Origin: a virus
Reading direction: 5' to 3' (one strand)
Length of the DNA stretch: 39,442 bases
IMG/VR virus record: IMGVR_UViG_3300022200_000136
Span: 1 to 39,442 of that record
Positions within the stretch are counted from its first letter, which is position 1. The number at the start of each line of letters is the position of its first letter. A model generated the notes under the pieces. It did not search any database. It was not told the DNA's origin and worked only from the letters and a program-made list of their open reading frames with translations. Positions 1-7,894 of the stretch are shown one piece after another. Position numbers and translations under genes: made by a program.

Positions 1-1
1 G

Positions 2-46
2 ATGACCCCACAACAGAAAAAGAGATACATAGAAGAAGGCAAATAA
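2..46 (+). CDS. 3' end of an upstream gene (partial)
   Basis: The first bases read in frame 2 as a short tail ending MTPQQKKRYIEEGK and a TAA. That stop overlaps the ATG of the next gene in a TAATG junction, the arrangement used by many gene pairs in this window. It is most likely the C-terminus of a gene that begins outside the window, because 14 residues are too few for a stand-alone gene with its own ATG at base 2. No function can be assigned. Confidence 0.45.
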   Translation: MTPQQKKRYIEEGK

Positions 47-330
47 TGATTAAAAACGTAATAAAAACCGAAACAGATGAAAAACTACAATATTCAATAG
101 ACGATACTGTTTTAGCAAAAAAAGCTTCTGGTAAGTTTTTCGTACTCATGAAGGGTGGCGGAATGATAGATCCAGACTATCACAGAAAATCCGTAATTGA
201 ATCAAACGGTAATAAACTAAAGCGTGTAACTGAGCCAGTTTTTGCCAGTTATGTAAAATATTTGGAAACCGGAGCGTATAGACACTTCGCAGTAGCTAGG
301 AGATGTATGAATGAGCAATCCCAAATCTGA
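46..330 (+). CDS. hypothetical phage protein, 94 aa
   Basis: I do not recognise this protein. It is small, hydrophilic and basic, with no signal peptide, membrane segment or cysteine cluster. Residues 25-65 alternate hydrophobic residues with a Gly-rich turn (KGGG) and look beta-rich. The start is supported by a purine-rich AAGAAGG just upstream and by the TAATG overlap with the preceding gene. Its end overlaps the next gene by 20 bases, so it belongs to the same co-translated early operon. Position ahead of the recombinase and helicase genes suggests an accessory early protein, but this is only inference. Confidence 0.6.
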   Translation: MIKNVIKTETDEKLQYSIDDTVLAKKASGKFFVLMKGGGMIDPDYHRKSVIESNGNKLKRVTEPVFASYVKYLETGAYRHFAVARRCMNEQSQI

Positions 331-664
331 AAGAAAAAGATTAAACAAAATTGAAACCTGTTATATTGATAACAATTTCGAAACAATGACCTGCTCGGAA
401 CTTGCAAGGGATTTAAAACTTCCGGTCGCTCTTGTCAGGTCTAGATATAATAAGATGGTTGAACAGAAAAAAAAGAGAGAGGAAGATATTAAAAAGGCAA
501 AACCAATAACTTCCGGCGACCTCTTAGCAAGAAAAGATAAAAGGGGCACCGTTACAATGACTCCTGAATCCGCAATGTTATCAGATGAAACCAGAAAGAC
601 GCACAATGCCAAGAAAAAAACAAGACTCGACCGACACATCCACAAAATCAACCCCGACAAGTAA
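311..664 (+). CDS. small basic protein with a predicted helix-turn-helix
   Basis: A 117-aa, strongly basic protein. Residues about 25-50 (TCSELARDLKLPVALVRSR) have the spacing of a helix-turn-helix: a polar helix, a short turn, then a second helix with exposed Arg. A charged Lys/Glu helix follows, then a Thr/Met-rich segment (TVTMTPESAML) and a Lys/Arg-rich tail. This suggests a DNA-binding regulator or nucleoid-type phage protein; the target is unknown. The start at 311 is supported by AGGAG about 8 bases upstream. The gene overlaps its neighbours at both ends. Confidence 0.6.
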   Translation: MSNPKSERKRLNKIETCYIDNNFETMTCSELARDLKLPVALVRSRYNKMVEQKKKREEDIKKAKPITSGDLLARKDKRGTVTMTPESAMLSDETRKTHNAKKKTRLDRHIHKINPDK

Positions 665-1055
665 AAGGCAGTACAAGTCAATTTTCAAAGAGGGGTACGT
701 AACAGCCGGTAATTATATTACGGAAGTTATCTTCGAGAAGAGGCACAATCACTTTAACTGCGGCAGGTTTCCCGAAAAATTCTGGACCGATAAAAAACAC
801 CAAGGTCCATATAAAGGTCAGGTTATACAGGCAAATAGACTTCTAAAGAAGTATCATCCTGATAGTATCATTAAGGCCATCAAGTCTCCAGAAGCTAAAT
901 TTATTTTTAAACTTCAAGATAAAAAATTGATTCCGATTATTGAGAAAATCGAGTCAAGGCGGGTTGAGACCGAGATAGAATATAGCAAGCCTCAAGAAAG
1001 CGGAACGCCAATGCCGTCATTCAGCAAACACAAAAACATATTGAGGGATTTATGA
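606..1055 (+). CDS. hypothetical phage protein, about 149 aa
   Basis: This is a basic cytoplasmic protein that I cannot name. The first 25 residues are low-complexity (Ser/Thr/Lys-rich). The rest holds a compact region with EKRHNHFNCGRFPEKFW and then predicted helices (ANRLLKKYHPDSIIKAIKS) ending in a charged tail. The reading frame is open from an ATG at 585, but neither that ATG nor the one at 606 has a strong ribosome-binding site. I prefer 606 because AGAAAG lies upstream and the overlap with the preceding gene is smaller. The stop overlaps the start of the recombinase gene (ATGA), so the two are probably translationally coupled. Confidence 0.55.
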   Translation: MPRKKQDSTDTSTKSTPTSKRQYKSIFKEGYVTAGNYITEVIFEKRHNHFNCGRFPEKFWTDKKHQGPYKGQVIQANRLLKKYHPDSIIKAIKSPEAKFIFKLQDKKLIPIIEKIESRRVETEIEYSKPQESGTPMPSFSKHKNILRDL

Positions 1056-2071
1056 GTAAAGATAAAAAGAGAAATCTAAGTAGCGAAAAAGATATAATAA
1101 AAGCTTTTGGCAAAATCATTTCAACCGGAAATGAACTCGTTAAAACAAAAGGTGATTTACAGTGCGTACCCTTTAGCCCATCTCTTGACTTGGCTTTGAA
1201 TGGAGGTCTTTTAGAGGGAACTTGGACGATAATTAGCGGCAATCCTAAAACCGGAAAAACGACAAGCTGTTTACAGGTATGTAAAAACGCACAGGATTGT
1301 GGTAGGCCGGTAATATACGTTGATGGCGAGAGTCGTTTAAAAAAGTATAACCTAGAGGGAACGCAGGGTTTAGATCTTGATAAAATTCAGATCATCCATT
1401 CGCCAGAAGACGGTGAACAGTTATCAGCAGAAGACTTCCTAGATGTATGTGAGTCCATGATACTAAAACCCGAAAACAAAGGTGCTATTTGCATTATAGA
1501 TTCGTGTTCAAGTCTAGTCCCAAGGGCGGAATTAGAATCACCCGCTTCAGCCTCACTAAGAGCATCATTGCCGAAGCTATTATCACACTGGGTTAAGAAA
1601 AACGCACAGAACGTTGTGAAAAACAAGATTGTAGTAATTATTATAACTCACTACATCACAAACACAAGCGGTTATGGAAAAGTTAAAATTCCAGACTGTG
1701 GCGTGATGGTTCAATATCAGGCTGATACAAGACTAGATATTGCCAGAATAGAAGATTGGCGAGAAGGTGGAGATAGTGGTAAAAAAATCGGTCAACTCGT
1801 ACACTGGAAGGTTGATTGCTCCGCTATGGGTGCTTCTGGAAATGAGTGCGTTAGCTATATCAGGTACGGCAAGGGTATAGATAAGGTACAAGAAATCATT
1901 GAATTAGCGGTTTCTTTTGGAATTATCGAAAAGGGCGGCTCATGGTACACTCTTTCTTTTCTTGAAGAACCCGTGAAAGTTCAGGGCATGAGCAATGTAT
2001 ACGACTTCTTATCAGAAAATCCAGAACAGATAAAAGTAGTTACTGAAAAAGTAATGGAAATGCTTTTATGA
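1052..2071 (+). CDS. RecA/UvsX-like ATP-dependent recombinase
   Basis: This 339-aa protein has the RecA core fold. A Walker A motif GNPKTGKTT sits at residues 63-71, after a segment (SPSLDLALNGGLLEG) typical of RecA/RadA/UvsX. Walker B (AICIID) ends at Asp150 and is followed by Ser-rich and Ala/Leu-rich stretches where the L1/L2 DNA-binding loops lie. A beta-strand IVVIIITH follows near residue 195. RecA-family proteins polymerise on single-stranded DNA and drive strand exchange, which in phages supports recombination-dependent replication and repair. The length matches UvsX and RecA (about 350 aa). The downstream genes (nuclease, candidate mediator, helicase, primase) fit that job. A closer relative could be the Sak4 group, but this protein is longer than typical Sak4. 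The start overlaps the preceding stop and follows GAGGG. Confidence 0.88.
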   Translation: MSKDKKRNLSSEKDIIKAFGKIISTGNELVKTKGDLQCVPFSPSLDLALNGGLLEGTWTIISGNPKTGKTTSCLQVCKNAQDCGRPVIYVDGESRLKKYNLEGTQGLDLDKIQIIHSPEDGEQLSAEDFLDVCESMILKPENKGAICIIDSCSSLVPRAELESPASASLRASLPKLLSHWVKKNAQNVVKNKIVVIIITHYITNTSGYGKVKIPDCGVMVQYQADTRLDIARIEDWREGGDSGKKIGQLVHWKVDCSAMGASGNECVSYIRYGKGIDKVQEIIELAVSFGIIEKGGSWYTLSFLEEPVKVQGMSNVYDFLSENPEQIKVVTEKVMEMLL

Positions 2072-2499
2072 CCGTTATTGGATTTGACGGCAAAGAACAT
2101 AAATTCAATTACTCAAAGTATAACTACAGAAAAAATAGGGGGAATAAATCCTCTCACCACAAAAGAGCGTACTCTGTTATAAAAGAGTTGTTCCCAAACC
2201 TATCCGTCTATGAGGAAGTAACCCTGCCCGGCTCCAAAAGGATTGGCAGAAAAACATTGCTGTATGCCGACTTCTTCATTCCAGACCTAATGCTTGTTAT
2301 TGAGGTTCATGGAAAGCAGCATTACAAATACATCCCATTCTTTCACGACACTAAGATGAATTTCATCAAAGCAAAACAAAGGGACTCCGACAAAAAAGAA
2401 TGGTGTGAAATGAACGATATTGATTTATTAGCACTACCACACTATGAGAAAGATGAAGAATGGAAACTGAAGATAATGAAGATAAGATCAAGGGATTAA
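2068..2499 (+). CDS. VSR-like PD-(D/E)XK endonuclease
   Basis: A 143-aa protein with the core of the VSR/DUF559 branch of PD-(D/E)XK nucleases: an Asp-bearing strand (YADFFIPDLMLVIEV), the active-site strand with E-V-H-G, a histidine pair (KQHYKY), and a later helix (RDSDKKEWCEMNDIDLLAL) that in this family packs against the core. The family includes mismatch nicking enzymes, phage resolvase-like nucleases and homing nucleases. Placement directly between the RecA-like gene and the candidate mediator suggests processing of recombination intermediates, possibly Holliday junctions, but substrate specificity cannot be read from sequence. It overlaps the recA-like stop by 4 bases and runs about 40 bases into the next gene. 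Confidence 0.72.
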   Translation: MTVIGFDGKEHKFNYSKYNYRKNRGNKSSHHKRAYSVIKELFPNLSVYEEVTLPGSKRIGRKTLLYADFFIPDLMLVIEVHGKQHYKYIPFFHDTKMNFIKAKQRDSDKKEWCEMNDIDLLALPHYEKDEEWKLKIMKIRSRD

Positions 2500-2945
2500 T
2501 AGAGTTCACTGAATGGGTTGATGCTTTCTGTGAAATGAATCATCTGCCAAATATTAACTACCAAGAAGAATATAAAGATGCCCTAAACTTAGGAGCGGAA
2601 GATATTACGATGATGTCTTCTGATGAATGTCTTCAAACTTCTATAGTTCTGATGAACTACGCCAGCTTTATACAAAAGCAAAAATCCCTTATTCAAGGAA
2701 AGCTTTTATGGTGCAATTCAGCAATTGATTATATCTGTAGTAGACAATGGACGAGCTACGATAAATATATGCCAGCAGACATCAAAAAGAAAGCAATAAT
2801 CTCTGAAAATAAATACGCTGAAGCTATTGAGAAGTGTCGTATCCGTTTAATGACCGCAAACAATACGCTTGAGGAAAACTATGTAGACTTAAAAAAAAGA
2901 GCATCTATTTTTGAATCGTTAGGAAGAAAGAGGAGTTTTGAATGA
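2460..2945 (+). CDS. candidate UvsY-like recombination mediator
   Basis: A 161-aa, mostly helical, soluble protein. The pattern resembles UvsY-type mediators: an acidic N-terminus, a helix with NYASFIQKQKSLIQGKLLWC, a short loop with Lys/Tyr, then long charged helices ending in basic residues (ESLGRKR). UvsY-class proteins load the UvsX/RecA recombinase on SSB-coated DNA, and their genes commonly sit near it. Here the gene is two positions after the RecA-like gene. The match is one of architecture and context rather than of a diagnostic motif, so the call is tentative. The next gene starts in its stop codon (ATGA) with AGGAG upstream. Confidence 0.45.
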   Translation: METEDNEDKIKGLIEFTEWVDAFCEMNHLPNINYQEEYKDALNLGAEDITMMSSDECLQTSIVLMNYASFIQKQKSLIQGKLLWCNSAIDYICSRQWTSYDKYMPADIKKKAIISENKYAEAIEKCRIRLMTANNTLEENYVDLKKRASIFESLGRKRSFE

Positions 2946-3457
2946 GCGTAATATCTGAAACAATGACAATTGTCGGCAAGTTAAATCAACTTATTGACGA
3001 ATTAGCCGCCGGAATAGAAGAGTCCGACTGGGAAAGAATACGTTATGTATACGAGGAAGTAACTGGAGAGGAAGCTCCAGAAGTAGAGAAGCAGCCGGTT
3101 TCTGAAATTGATAGTAGCGTAGTACAGGCACTTATCAAAAGAATAGAAAACCTTGAAAAACCAAAAAAGCCCACACGTAAACGAAAAACCACGGTAAAGA
3201 AAAAAGAGGAACCCAAAACCAACAGTAACAACAAGTTTGAAGAAATGCAGTTGAGTTTAGAGAGTGAGCTAACACCGGCTGAAAGAAAGCAACTGGAATC
3301 AATTAATGACGAGGTTCCGCCAACACCAAGAACAAGACCTGCTTTTAAAAAAGTTTCCGTAGAATGTCGTCTTTGTAATAAGACATACGAAGTGCATCCG
3401 TCACTAAAAAGAGAATCATATGTTTGTGATAAATGCGTATCAAGGAGAGCGAGATAA
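2942..3457 (+). CDS. zinc-ribbon protein with disordered charged middle
   Basis: A 171-aa protein in three parts. Residues 1-50 are a helical acidic segment. Residues 80-135 are a Lys/Pro/Glu-rich, probably disordered linker (KPKKPTRKRK). The C-terminal zinc ribbon has C142-x2-C145 and C162-x2-C165. Such ribbons bind nucleic acid or protein partners. Its place between the candidate mediator and the DnaB helicase hints at a replisome accessory such as a helicase loader or an adaptor, but that is inference from position only. The start is well supported by AGGAG and an ATGA overlap. Confidence 0.65.
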   Translation: MSVISETMTIVGKLNQLIDELAAGIEESDWERIRYVYEEVTGEEAPEVEKQPVSEIDSSVVQALIKRIENLEKPKKPTRKRKTTVKKKEEPKTNSNNKFEEMQLSLESELTPAERKQLESINDEVPPTPRTRPAFKKVSVECRLCNKTYEVHPSLKRESYVCDKCVSRRAR

Positions 3458-4960
3458 ATGAGTGAAGAAAAACTGAAGAACATAGCGTCTGAAAGGGCCG
3501 TATTAGCCGGTATTTGCCAGCATGGTAAAGACGCCTATGTTGATGTTCAGTCCTTAATCAGTGACCACACATTTACAGTTGACTATAATAAAATTCTATG
3601 GAAGTGCCTCTCTAGAGCTATTGAAAATGATAACCATATAGATTTTCCAGCGGTTTTATCTGCTGCTAAATCACTTGGTTTAGATGAATATATCGAGAAA
3701 AAGGAAGTTCTAAATCATATCAATGGCGTGATGAATACGCCGGTCCACTTAGAGAATGTATATACACATGCTAAGAAAATTAAGAGACTGGAATTTGCTA
3801 GAGAAGTTCAGAATTCATTGCGAGATATTTATCGTAGTATCAACGATATATCTGGCGACGAAAGCTTAAATTCGATCTTGTCTCTAGCGGAAGAACCGAT
3901 TCAGAGGATATGCCTTAAATATATCAAAGAGGACGAATCCAATCCAAAACTTATCAGCGAAAACATTGATGACTACATAGAGCACGTCAAAAACAATAAA
4001 TGTGAACAGGTAGGTATTTCGACCGGAAACCCAGCTTTTGATAAGGCAATTGGTGGTGGCTTAAGAAGAAAGTGTGTTGATGTTATTGGGGCACGCCCTA
4101 AAACCGGCAAGAGTGTATTTGCCGATAATACAGCACTTCACGTTGCATCAAATGGTATTCCGGTATTAATGCTTGATACCGAAATGAGCCAGCAGGATCA
4201 CTGGAATAGACTTCTAGCCAATATTAGTGAAATTGAAATCAATGATATCTCCACTGGTAAATTCTCAGACGATCCAGAGAATATTGTCAAAATAAACAAA
4301 GCACTTGACAAGATAAAGCAAATCCCATATTACTATATCAGTATTGCCGGTAAGCCATTTGAGGAAACACTATCAATAGCCAGAAGATGGCTTATTAAGA
4401 ATGTTGGATATGACGAAAATGGAAAGCTTAATGACTGCGTGATAATCTACGACTACCTCAAACTAATGACATCAACGAGTATTAGCAACAACTTAGCAGA
4501 GTTTCAGGTTCTTGGCTTTCAAATAACTTCTCTTCACAATTTCTGTGTTGAGCATGATTGTGCGTGCCTTTCCTTCGTCCAGTTAAATAGAGACGGCATA
4601 ACAAAAGAATCAACCGATGCTGTTTCTGGTTCTGACAGAATTATTTGGTTATGCACAAGCTTTTCCATCTTTAAAGCTAAAACCACCGAAGAAATGGCTA
4701 TGGACGGAATAACAAATGGAAATAGAAAGCTGATTCCAATTGTATCAAGGCATGGACCCGGTATTGATGATGAAGGATATATCTGCCTCAATATGATTGG
4801 AGAGCATTCAAAACTGATTGAAATAGGAACGATAAGAGAGATAAAAAGAAATGAGAAAAACGATGAAGCCGGAATCCCAGACAGAGAAGATATCGATCCT
4901 GAAGATGAAATTGATGACGACGATTTCAGAACTCTTGACAACCTTCGGAGTGACGAATAG
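3458..4960 (+). CDS. dnaB: DnaB-type replicative helicase
   Basis: A 500-aa protein with the DnaB layout: a helical N-terminal domain (residues 1-110) that begins SERAVLAGIC like DnaB, a linker, and a RecA-type ATPase domain. Walker A is GARPKTGKS (211-219), the catalytic Glu lies in LDTEMS (E242), and Walker B is VIIYDYLKLM with D332. A QLNRDG segment further on resembles DnaB motif H4. The C-terminus is a very acidic tail. DnaB hexamers unwind the replication fork 5' to 3' and recruit primase, which is encoded directly downstream and overlaps this gene. The start follows AAGGAG. Length is close to bacterial DnaB (about 470 aa). Confidence 0.92.
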   Translation: MSEEKLKNIASERAVLAGICQHGKDAYVDVQSLISDHTFTVDYNKILWKCLSRAIENDNHIDFPAVLSAAKSLGLDEYIEKKEVLNHINGVMNTPVHLENVYTHAKKIKRLEFAREVQNSLRDIYRSINDISGDESLNSILSLAEEPIQRICLKYIKEDESNPKLISENIDDYIEHVKNNKCEQVGISTGNPAFDKAIGGGLRRKCVDVIGARPKTGKSVFADNTALHVASNGIPVLMLDTEMSQQDHWNRLLANISEIEINDISTGKFSDDPENIVKINKALDKIKQIPYYYISIAGKPFEETLSIARRWLIKNVGYDENGKLNDCVIIYDYLKLMTSTSISNNLAEFQVLGFQITSLHNFCVEHDCACLSFVQLNRDGITKESTDAVSGSDRIIWLCTSFSIFKAKTTEEMAMDGITNGNRKLIPIVSRHGPGIDDEGYICLNMIGEHSKLIEIGTIREIKRNEKNDEAGIPDREDIDPEDEIDDDDFRTLDNLRSDE

Positions 4961-5912
4961 TTATCAGTGCGGCAGTCTATTGGTCTCAAATTGCCCAATC
5001 CATGATGGCGACAACATTTCCGCCTTTAATATAAATATAGATCCAGACAGCAATCACTACGGATCTTGGTTTTGTAACACCAAGGGGTGCCACCACAAGT
5101 ACGGTCAGGACGTTATTGCTCTTACTCATTGTTTTCTTGACAAGAAATATGACAAGACTCACTCATTTGTTGAAGTTATCAAATTCTGCGAAGAGTTTAC
5201 CAAAGGGGTCATTTCTATTAATGGGGACATTCCGGTTCGCCAAACAACTTTAGACGACATTCTTTTAAAAAATAAAAAAGTCGATAACCCAAACAAAGGC
5301 TACACTAGAGACGTTGTTAGAAGTAGACTTGTATTTCCGGCTACCTATTATTTGAATCGAGGGTTTTCTGAAACGGTTCTAAACGAGTTAGACATTGGAC
5401 TGTGCAATGATCCAAAGTCAGAAATGTATAACCGAATTGTCTTTCCCGTGTATGATGAAACTGACACATACATGGTTGGATGCGTTGGTAGATCAATAAA
5501 TGACGAAAATCCGAGAAGATGGGCCAATAAAAAAGGGTTCTCAAAGTCAAATTACCTCTATAATTACAATAAGGCGATAAAGCGGATTTCCCGTACAAGC
5601 TCTGTCATCGTTGTTGAAGGACAGGGGGATGTTATAAGACTATATGAGGCCGGAATAATCAATGCTGTTGGACTATTTGGTTCCGAGTTTCATGATCCGC
5701 AAGAATTCCTGCTGCAAAAGAGCGGTGCCTTAAATGTGGTTATCCTAACAGATAATGATGAGGCTGGTGAAAAGTGCAGGAAAGATATGAATGAAAAACT
5801 TAAATATTCATTTAACATAATAAATATTGTTCCAAACAAAAAAGACGTTGGGGACATGACAATTCAAGAAATAAACAAAGTTATTAAGCCACAAATACAA
5901 GGACTATATTAA
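4914..5912 (+). CDS. dnaG: DnaG-type DNA primase
   Basis: About 332 aa. A zinc-binding CHC2-like domain lies at the N-terminus (C27, H30, C54, C59 or H60), within NCPIHDGD and WFCNTKGCHH. A central RNA-polymerase domain follows, with the DnaG-like YYLNRGFSETVLNELDIG and a pair of strands (RIVFPVYDE, VGCVGRS). The TOPRIM fold has its Glu in VIVVEGQGD and the DxD in LTDNDEAG. DnaG makes RNA primers at the fork. No C-terminal helicase-binding domain is apparent, and the protein is shorter than bacterial DnaG (about 580 aa). The frame is open upstream to an ATG at 4851; I chose 4914 because family homology begins about there and 4851 would force a longer overlap with the helicase gene. Confidence 0.87.
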   Translation: MTTISELLTTFGVTNSYQCGSLLVSNCPIHDGDNISAFNINIDPDSNHYGSWFCNTKGCHHKYGQDVIALTHCFLDKKYDKTHSFVEVIKFCEEFTKGVISINGDIPVRQTTLDDILLKNKKVDNPNKGYTRDVVRSRLVFPATYYLNRGFSETVLNELDIGLCNDPKSEMYNRIVFPVYDETDTYMVGCVGRSINDENPRRWANKKGFSKSNYLYNYNKAIKRISRTSSVIVVEGQGDVIRLYEAGIINAVGLFGSEFHDPQEFLLQKSGALNVVILTDNDEAGEKCRKDMNEKLKYSFNIINIVPNKKDVGDMTIQEINKVIKPQIQGLY

Positions 5913-6862
5913 TGACAAAAATAGTTGCTCTGTGCGGTAAAAAACAAAGCGGAAAAACAACCTTATGTAATTACCTGCACGGTCACGAAATGAAGAGGCA
6001 TGACATCATTGAAAAATTCTTTATCTCACCAGAAGGACACTTGGTTGTCAATTCTGTATACTATGATGAAAATGGAAAAGAATTTGAGGAAATGGGAGTT
6101 CTTGACCTATTTCAGTTTACACCAGAATTCACCAATTTTGCAGGCCATAGAATTTGGCCATTAATTAAGGGTTATAGTTTTGCAGATGCACTTAAAGAAA
6201 TCTGTATTAACCTATTCGGCCTTTCTTACGAACAGTGCTATGGTTCTGATGCGGATAAGGAAACTCTTACCAAATTGAAGTGGGAGGATATGCCGGGAGT
6301 TATTTCTGCTTCAGATTTTGATCAGTTTATTAAAACAGTTAGAACGCCGTTACTTGGAGATACTAGCGAGCTAAGATACCCATTACTACTTGATCCGGCT
6401 GGACCAGATAGTGATGGGTGGTGGAATTCAACATTAAAAGAATATGGAATCCTTGTTCGCAGTACAGATAAAATGGGGTACATGACTGCCCGTCAAGTCA
6501 TGCAGTTTTTTGGTACTGATATAATGCGTAGGATGTATTCAAATATTTGGATTCAGAACTGCCTAACAAGAATCCAGTCTGATCAGTCACCAATAGCCGT
6601 TATTTGCGATTGCAGATATGTAAATGAAATAGAAGAGATTAAGAAAATTGGCGGCAAAGTTATAAGACTAACTAGATCACCGTTTGAATCAACACATCAA
6701 AGCGAAATTGATGCCGATAATTACACTGATTACGACGCAGTTATTGACAATCAAAACATGACAACGGAAGAGTCTCAACAGGAGTTTCTAAAAATCATGA
6801 TCGACATGGGAATTACTCAAAAAATTAGATTTGTAGGCAATAAAACCGCCTCAATTAAATAG
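5912..6862 (+). CDS. deoxynucleoside monophosphate kinase
   Basis: A 316-aa protein with a P-loop at the N-terminus (CGKKQSGKTT, residues 8-17). Blocks characteristic of T4 gp1-type dNMP kinases follow: SFADALKEIC, a central ARQVMQFFGTDIMRR, then AVICDCRYVNEIEEI and KVIRLTRSPF. The C-terminus resembles the family's D-x-VIxN end (AVIDNQNMT). These enzymes phosphorylate dNMPs to feed DNA synthesis, often including modified nucleotides. It is longer than T4 gp1 (241 aa) because of insertions around residues 35-80 and 105-165. The start sits next to the primase stop and is preceded by AAGGA. Confidence 0.85.
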   Translation: MTKIVALCGKKQSGKTTLCNYLHGHEMKRHDIIEKFFISPEGHLVVNSVYYDENGKEFEEMGVLDLFQFTPEFTNFAGHRIWPLIKGYSFADALKEICINLFGLSYEQCYGSDADKETLTKLKWEDMPGVISASDFDQFIKTVRTPLLGDTSELRYPLLLDPAGPDSDGWWNSTLKEYGILVRSTDKMGYMTARQVMQFFGTDIMRRMYSNIWIQNCLTRIQSDQSPIAVICDCRYVNEIEEIKKIGGKVIRLTRSPFESTHQSEIDADNYTDYDAVIDNQNMTTEESQQEFLKIMIDMGITQKIRFVGNKTASIK

Positions 6863-6874
6863 ATTGTTTAAATT

Positions 6875-7891
6875 ATGATCGTTTGTTACCACCGTTCGTC
6901 AAGTCTTGGAACCCTGTCGTTTTGTGAAATGCAATATTTTTTTCAATACGTTCTTGGGTTCAGAGGTAATACGAACAAAAAAGCATTAATGGGAACCATA
7001 GTGCATAGAGTCATGCAGGTTCTTGCCGATAAAAAAATAGCACAATCCAATAACGAAGAACTGTTAGTAAATGATGATATACAGAACTTGGAATTTGATG
7101 AATGTGATGATACGGATTTTGTTACAGAATTGTGCTTTCAGTATTATGACTCTCATGAACCGGAGGTTGGTCTTGATGAATCTGACCTAAAAACCTGTAA
7201 AAAATGGGTAAAAAAGGCTATTGCATATAATGACGGAATGTATGATCCAAGAAATCAAGAAGTTCATGTTACCGAACATTTCTTTGATATAGAAATTAAA
7301 AAACCTTGGGCTAAATTTTCATACGATGTTGATGGTAAGAAAATAGAAGGATATCTATCAATCAAGGGAACGGTTGACTTAATTATTAAAGAAGATACCG
7401 CGTATTTTCAGGTACTAGACTATAAAACTGGAAAAAGATTGAACTGGGCGACAGGTAAGGAAAAAACTCAGGAAGATCTTCAAAAAGACGTTCAATTGCT
7501 ACTTTATTATTATGCATTGAAAAACTTACATCCAGATTGGGAATTTTATGTATCAATCTATTATATAAATGATGGGGGTGTTTTTGATGTAGTATTTAGC
7601 GAAGATGATTATATCAAAGCCGAAAACATCCTGAAACAAAAGTTTGAGTACATAAGATCAGTAAAACAGCCAAAACAATTAAGTCATGATCAGACTCACT
7701 GGAAGTGTCAGCGTCTCTGTAAATTTTCCGAAATCCACGAAGAGTCTGGAAAAAGCGTTTGCAATCACTTCCACGACATGGTAAAATCAAAGGGAATAGA
7801 TAAAGTTACAGCAGATTATGCAAATTTAGATAAGTTGACAAAATACGGTTCTGGTGGCGGAAGAATAGCCGAAGACGAGAAAAAGGATTAA
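6875..7891 (+). CDS. RecB/Cas4-type PD-(D/E)XK exonuclease, possibly Fe-S
   Basis: A 338-aa nuclease of the RecB/AddB/Cas4 group. The N-terminal motif includes SLGTLSFCEMQYFFQY (C17) and an active-site helix with GTIVHRVMQ. The catalytic core has GTVDLI and VLDYKTGK (Asp, Asp and Lys). The region ends with QLLLYYYAL, the QxxxY motif of the group. Three C-terminal cysteines (WKCQRLCKF, SVCNHF) together with C17 could hold a 4Fe-4S cluster, as in AddB and Cas4. It probably resects DNA ends for recombination. Unlike its neighbours it has no clear Shine-Dalgarno before its ATG, but the conserved N-terminal motif starts right there, so the start is probably correct. Confidence 0.82.
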   Translation: MIVCYHRSSSLGTLSFCEMQYFFQYVLGFRGNTNKKALMGTIVHRVMQVLADKKIAQSNNEELLVNDDIQNLEFDECDDTDFVTELCFQYYDSHEPEVGLDESDLKTCKKWVKKAIAYNDGMYDPRNQEVHVTEHFFDIEIKKPWAKFSYDVDGKKIEGYLSIKGTVDLIIKEDTAYFQVLDYKTGKRLNWATGKEKTQEDLQKDVQLLLYYYALKNLHPDWEFYVSIYYINDGGVFDVVFSEDDYIKAENILKQKFEYIRSVKQPKQLSHDQTHWKCQRLCKFSEIHEESGKSVCNHFHDMVKSKGIDKVTADYANLDKLTKYGSGGGRIAEDEKKD

Positions 7892-7894
7892 TGA

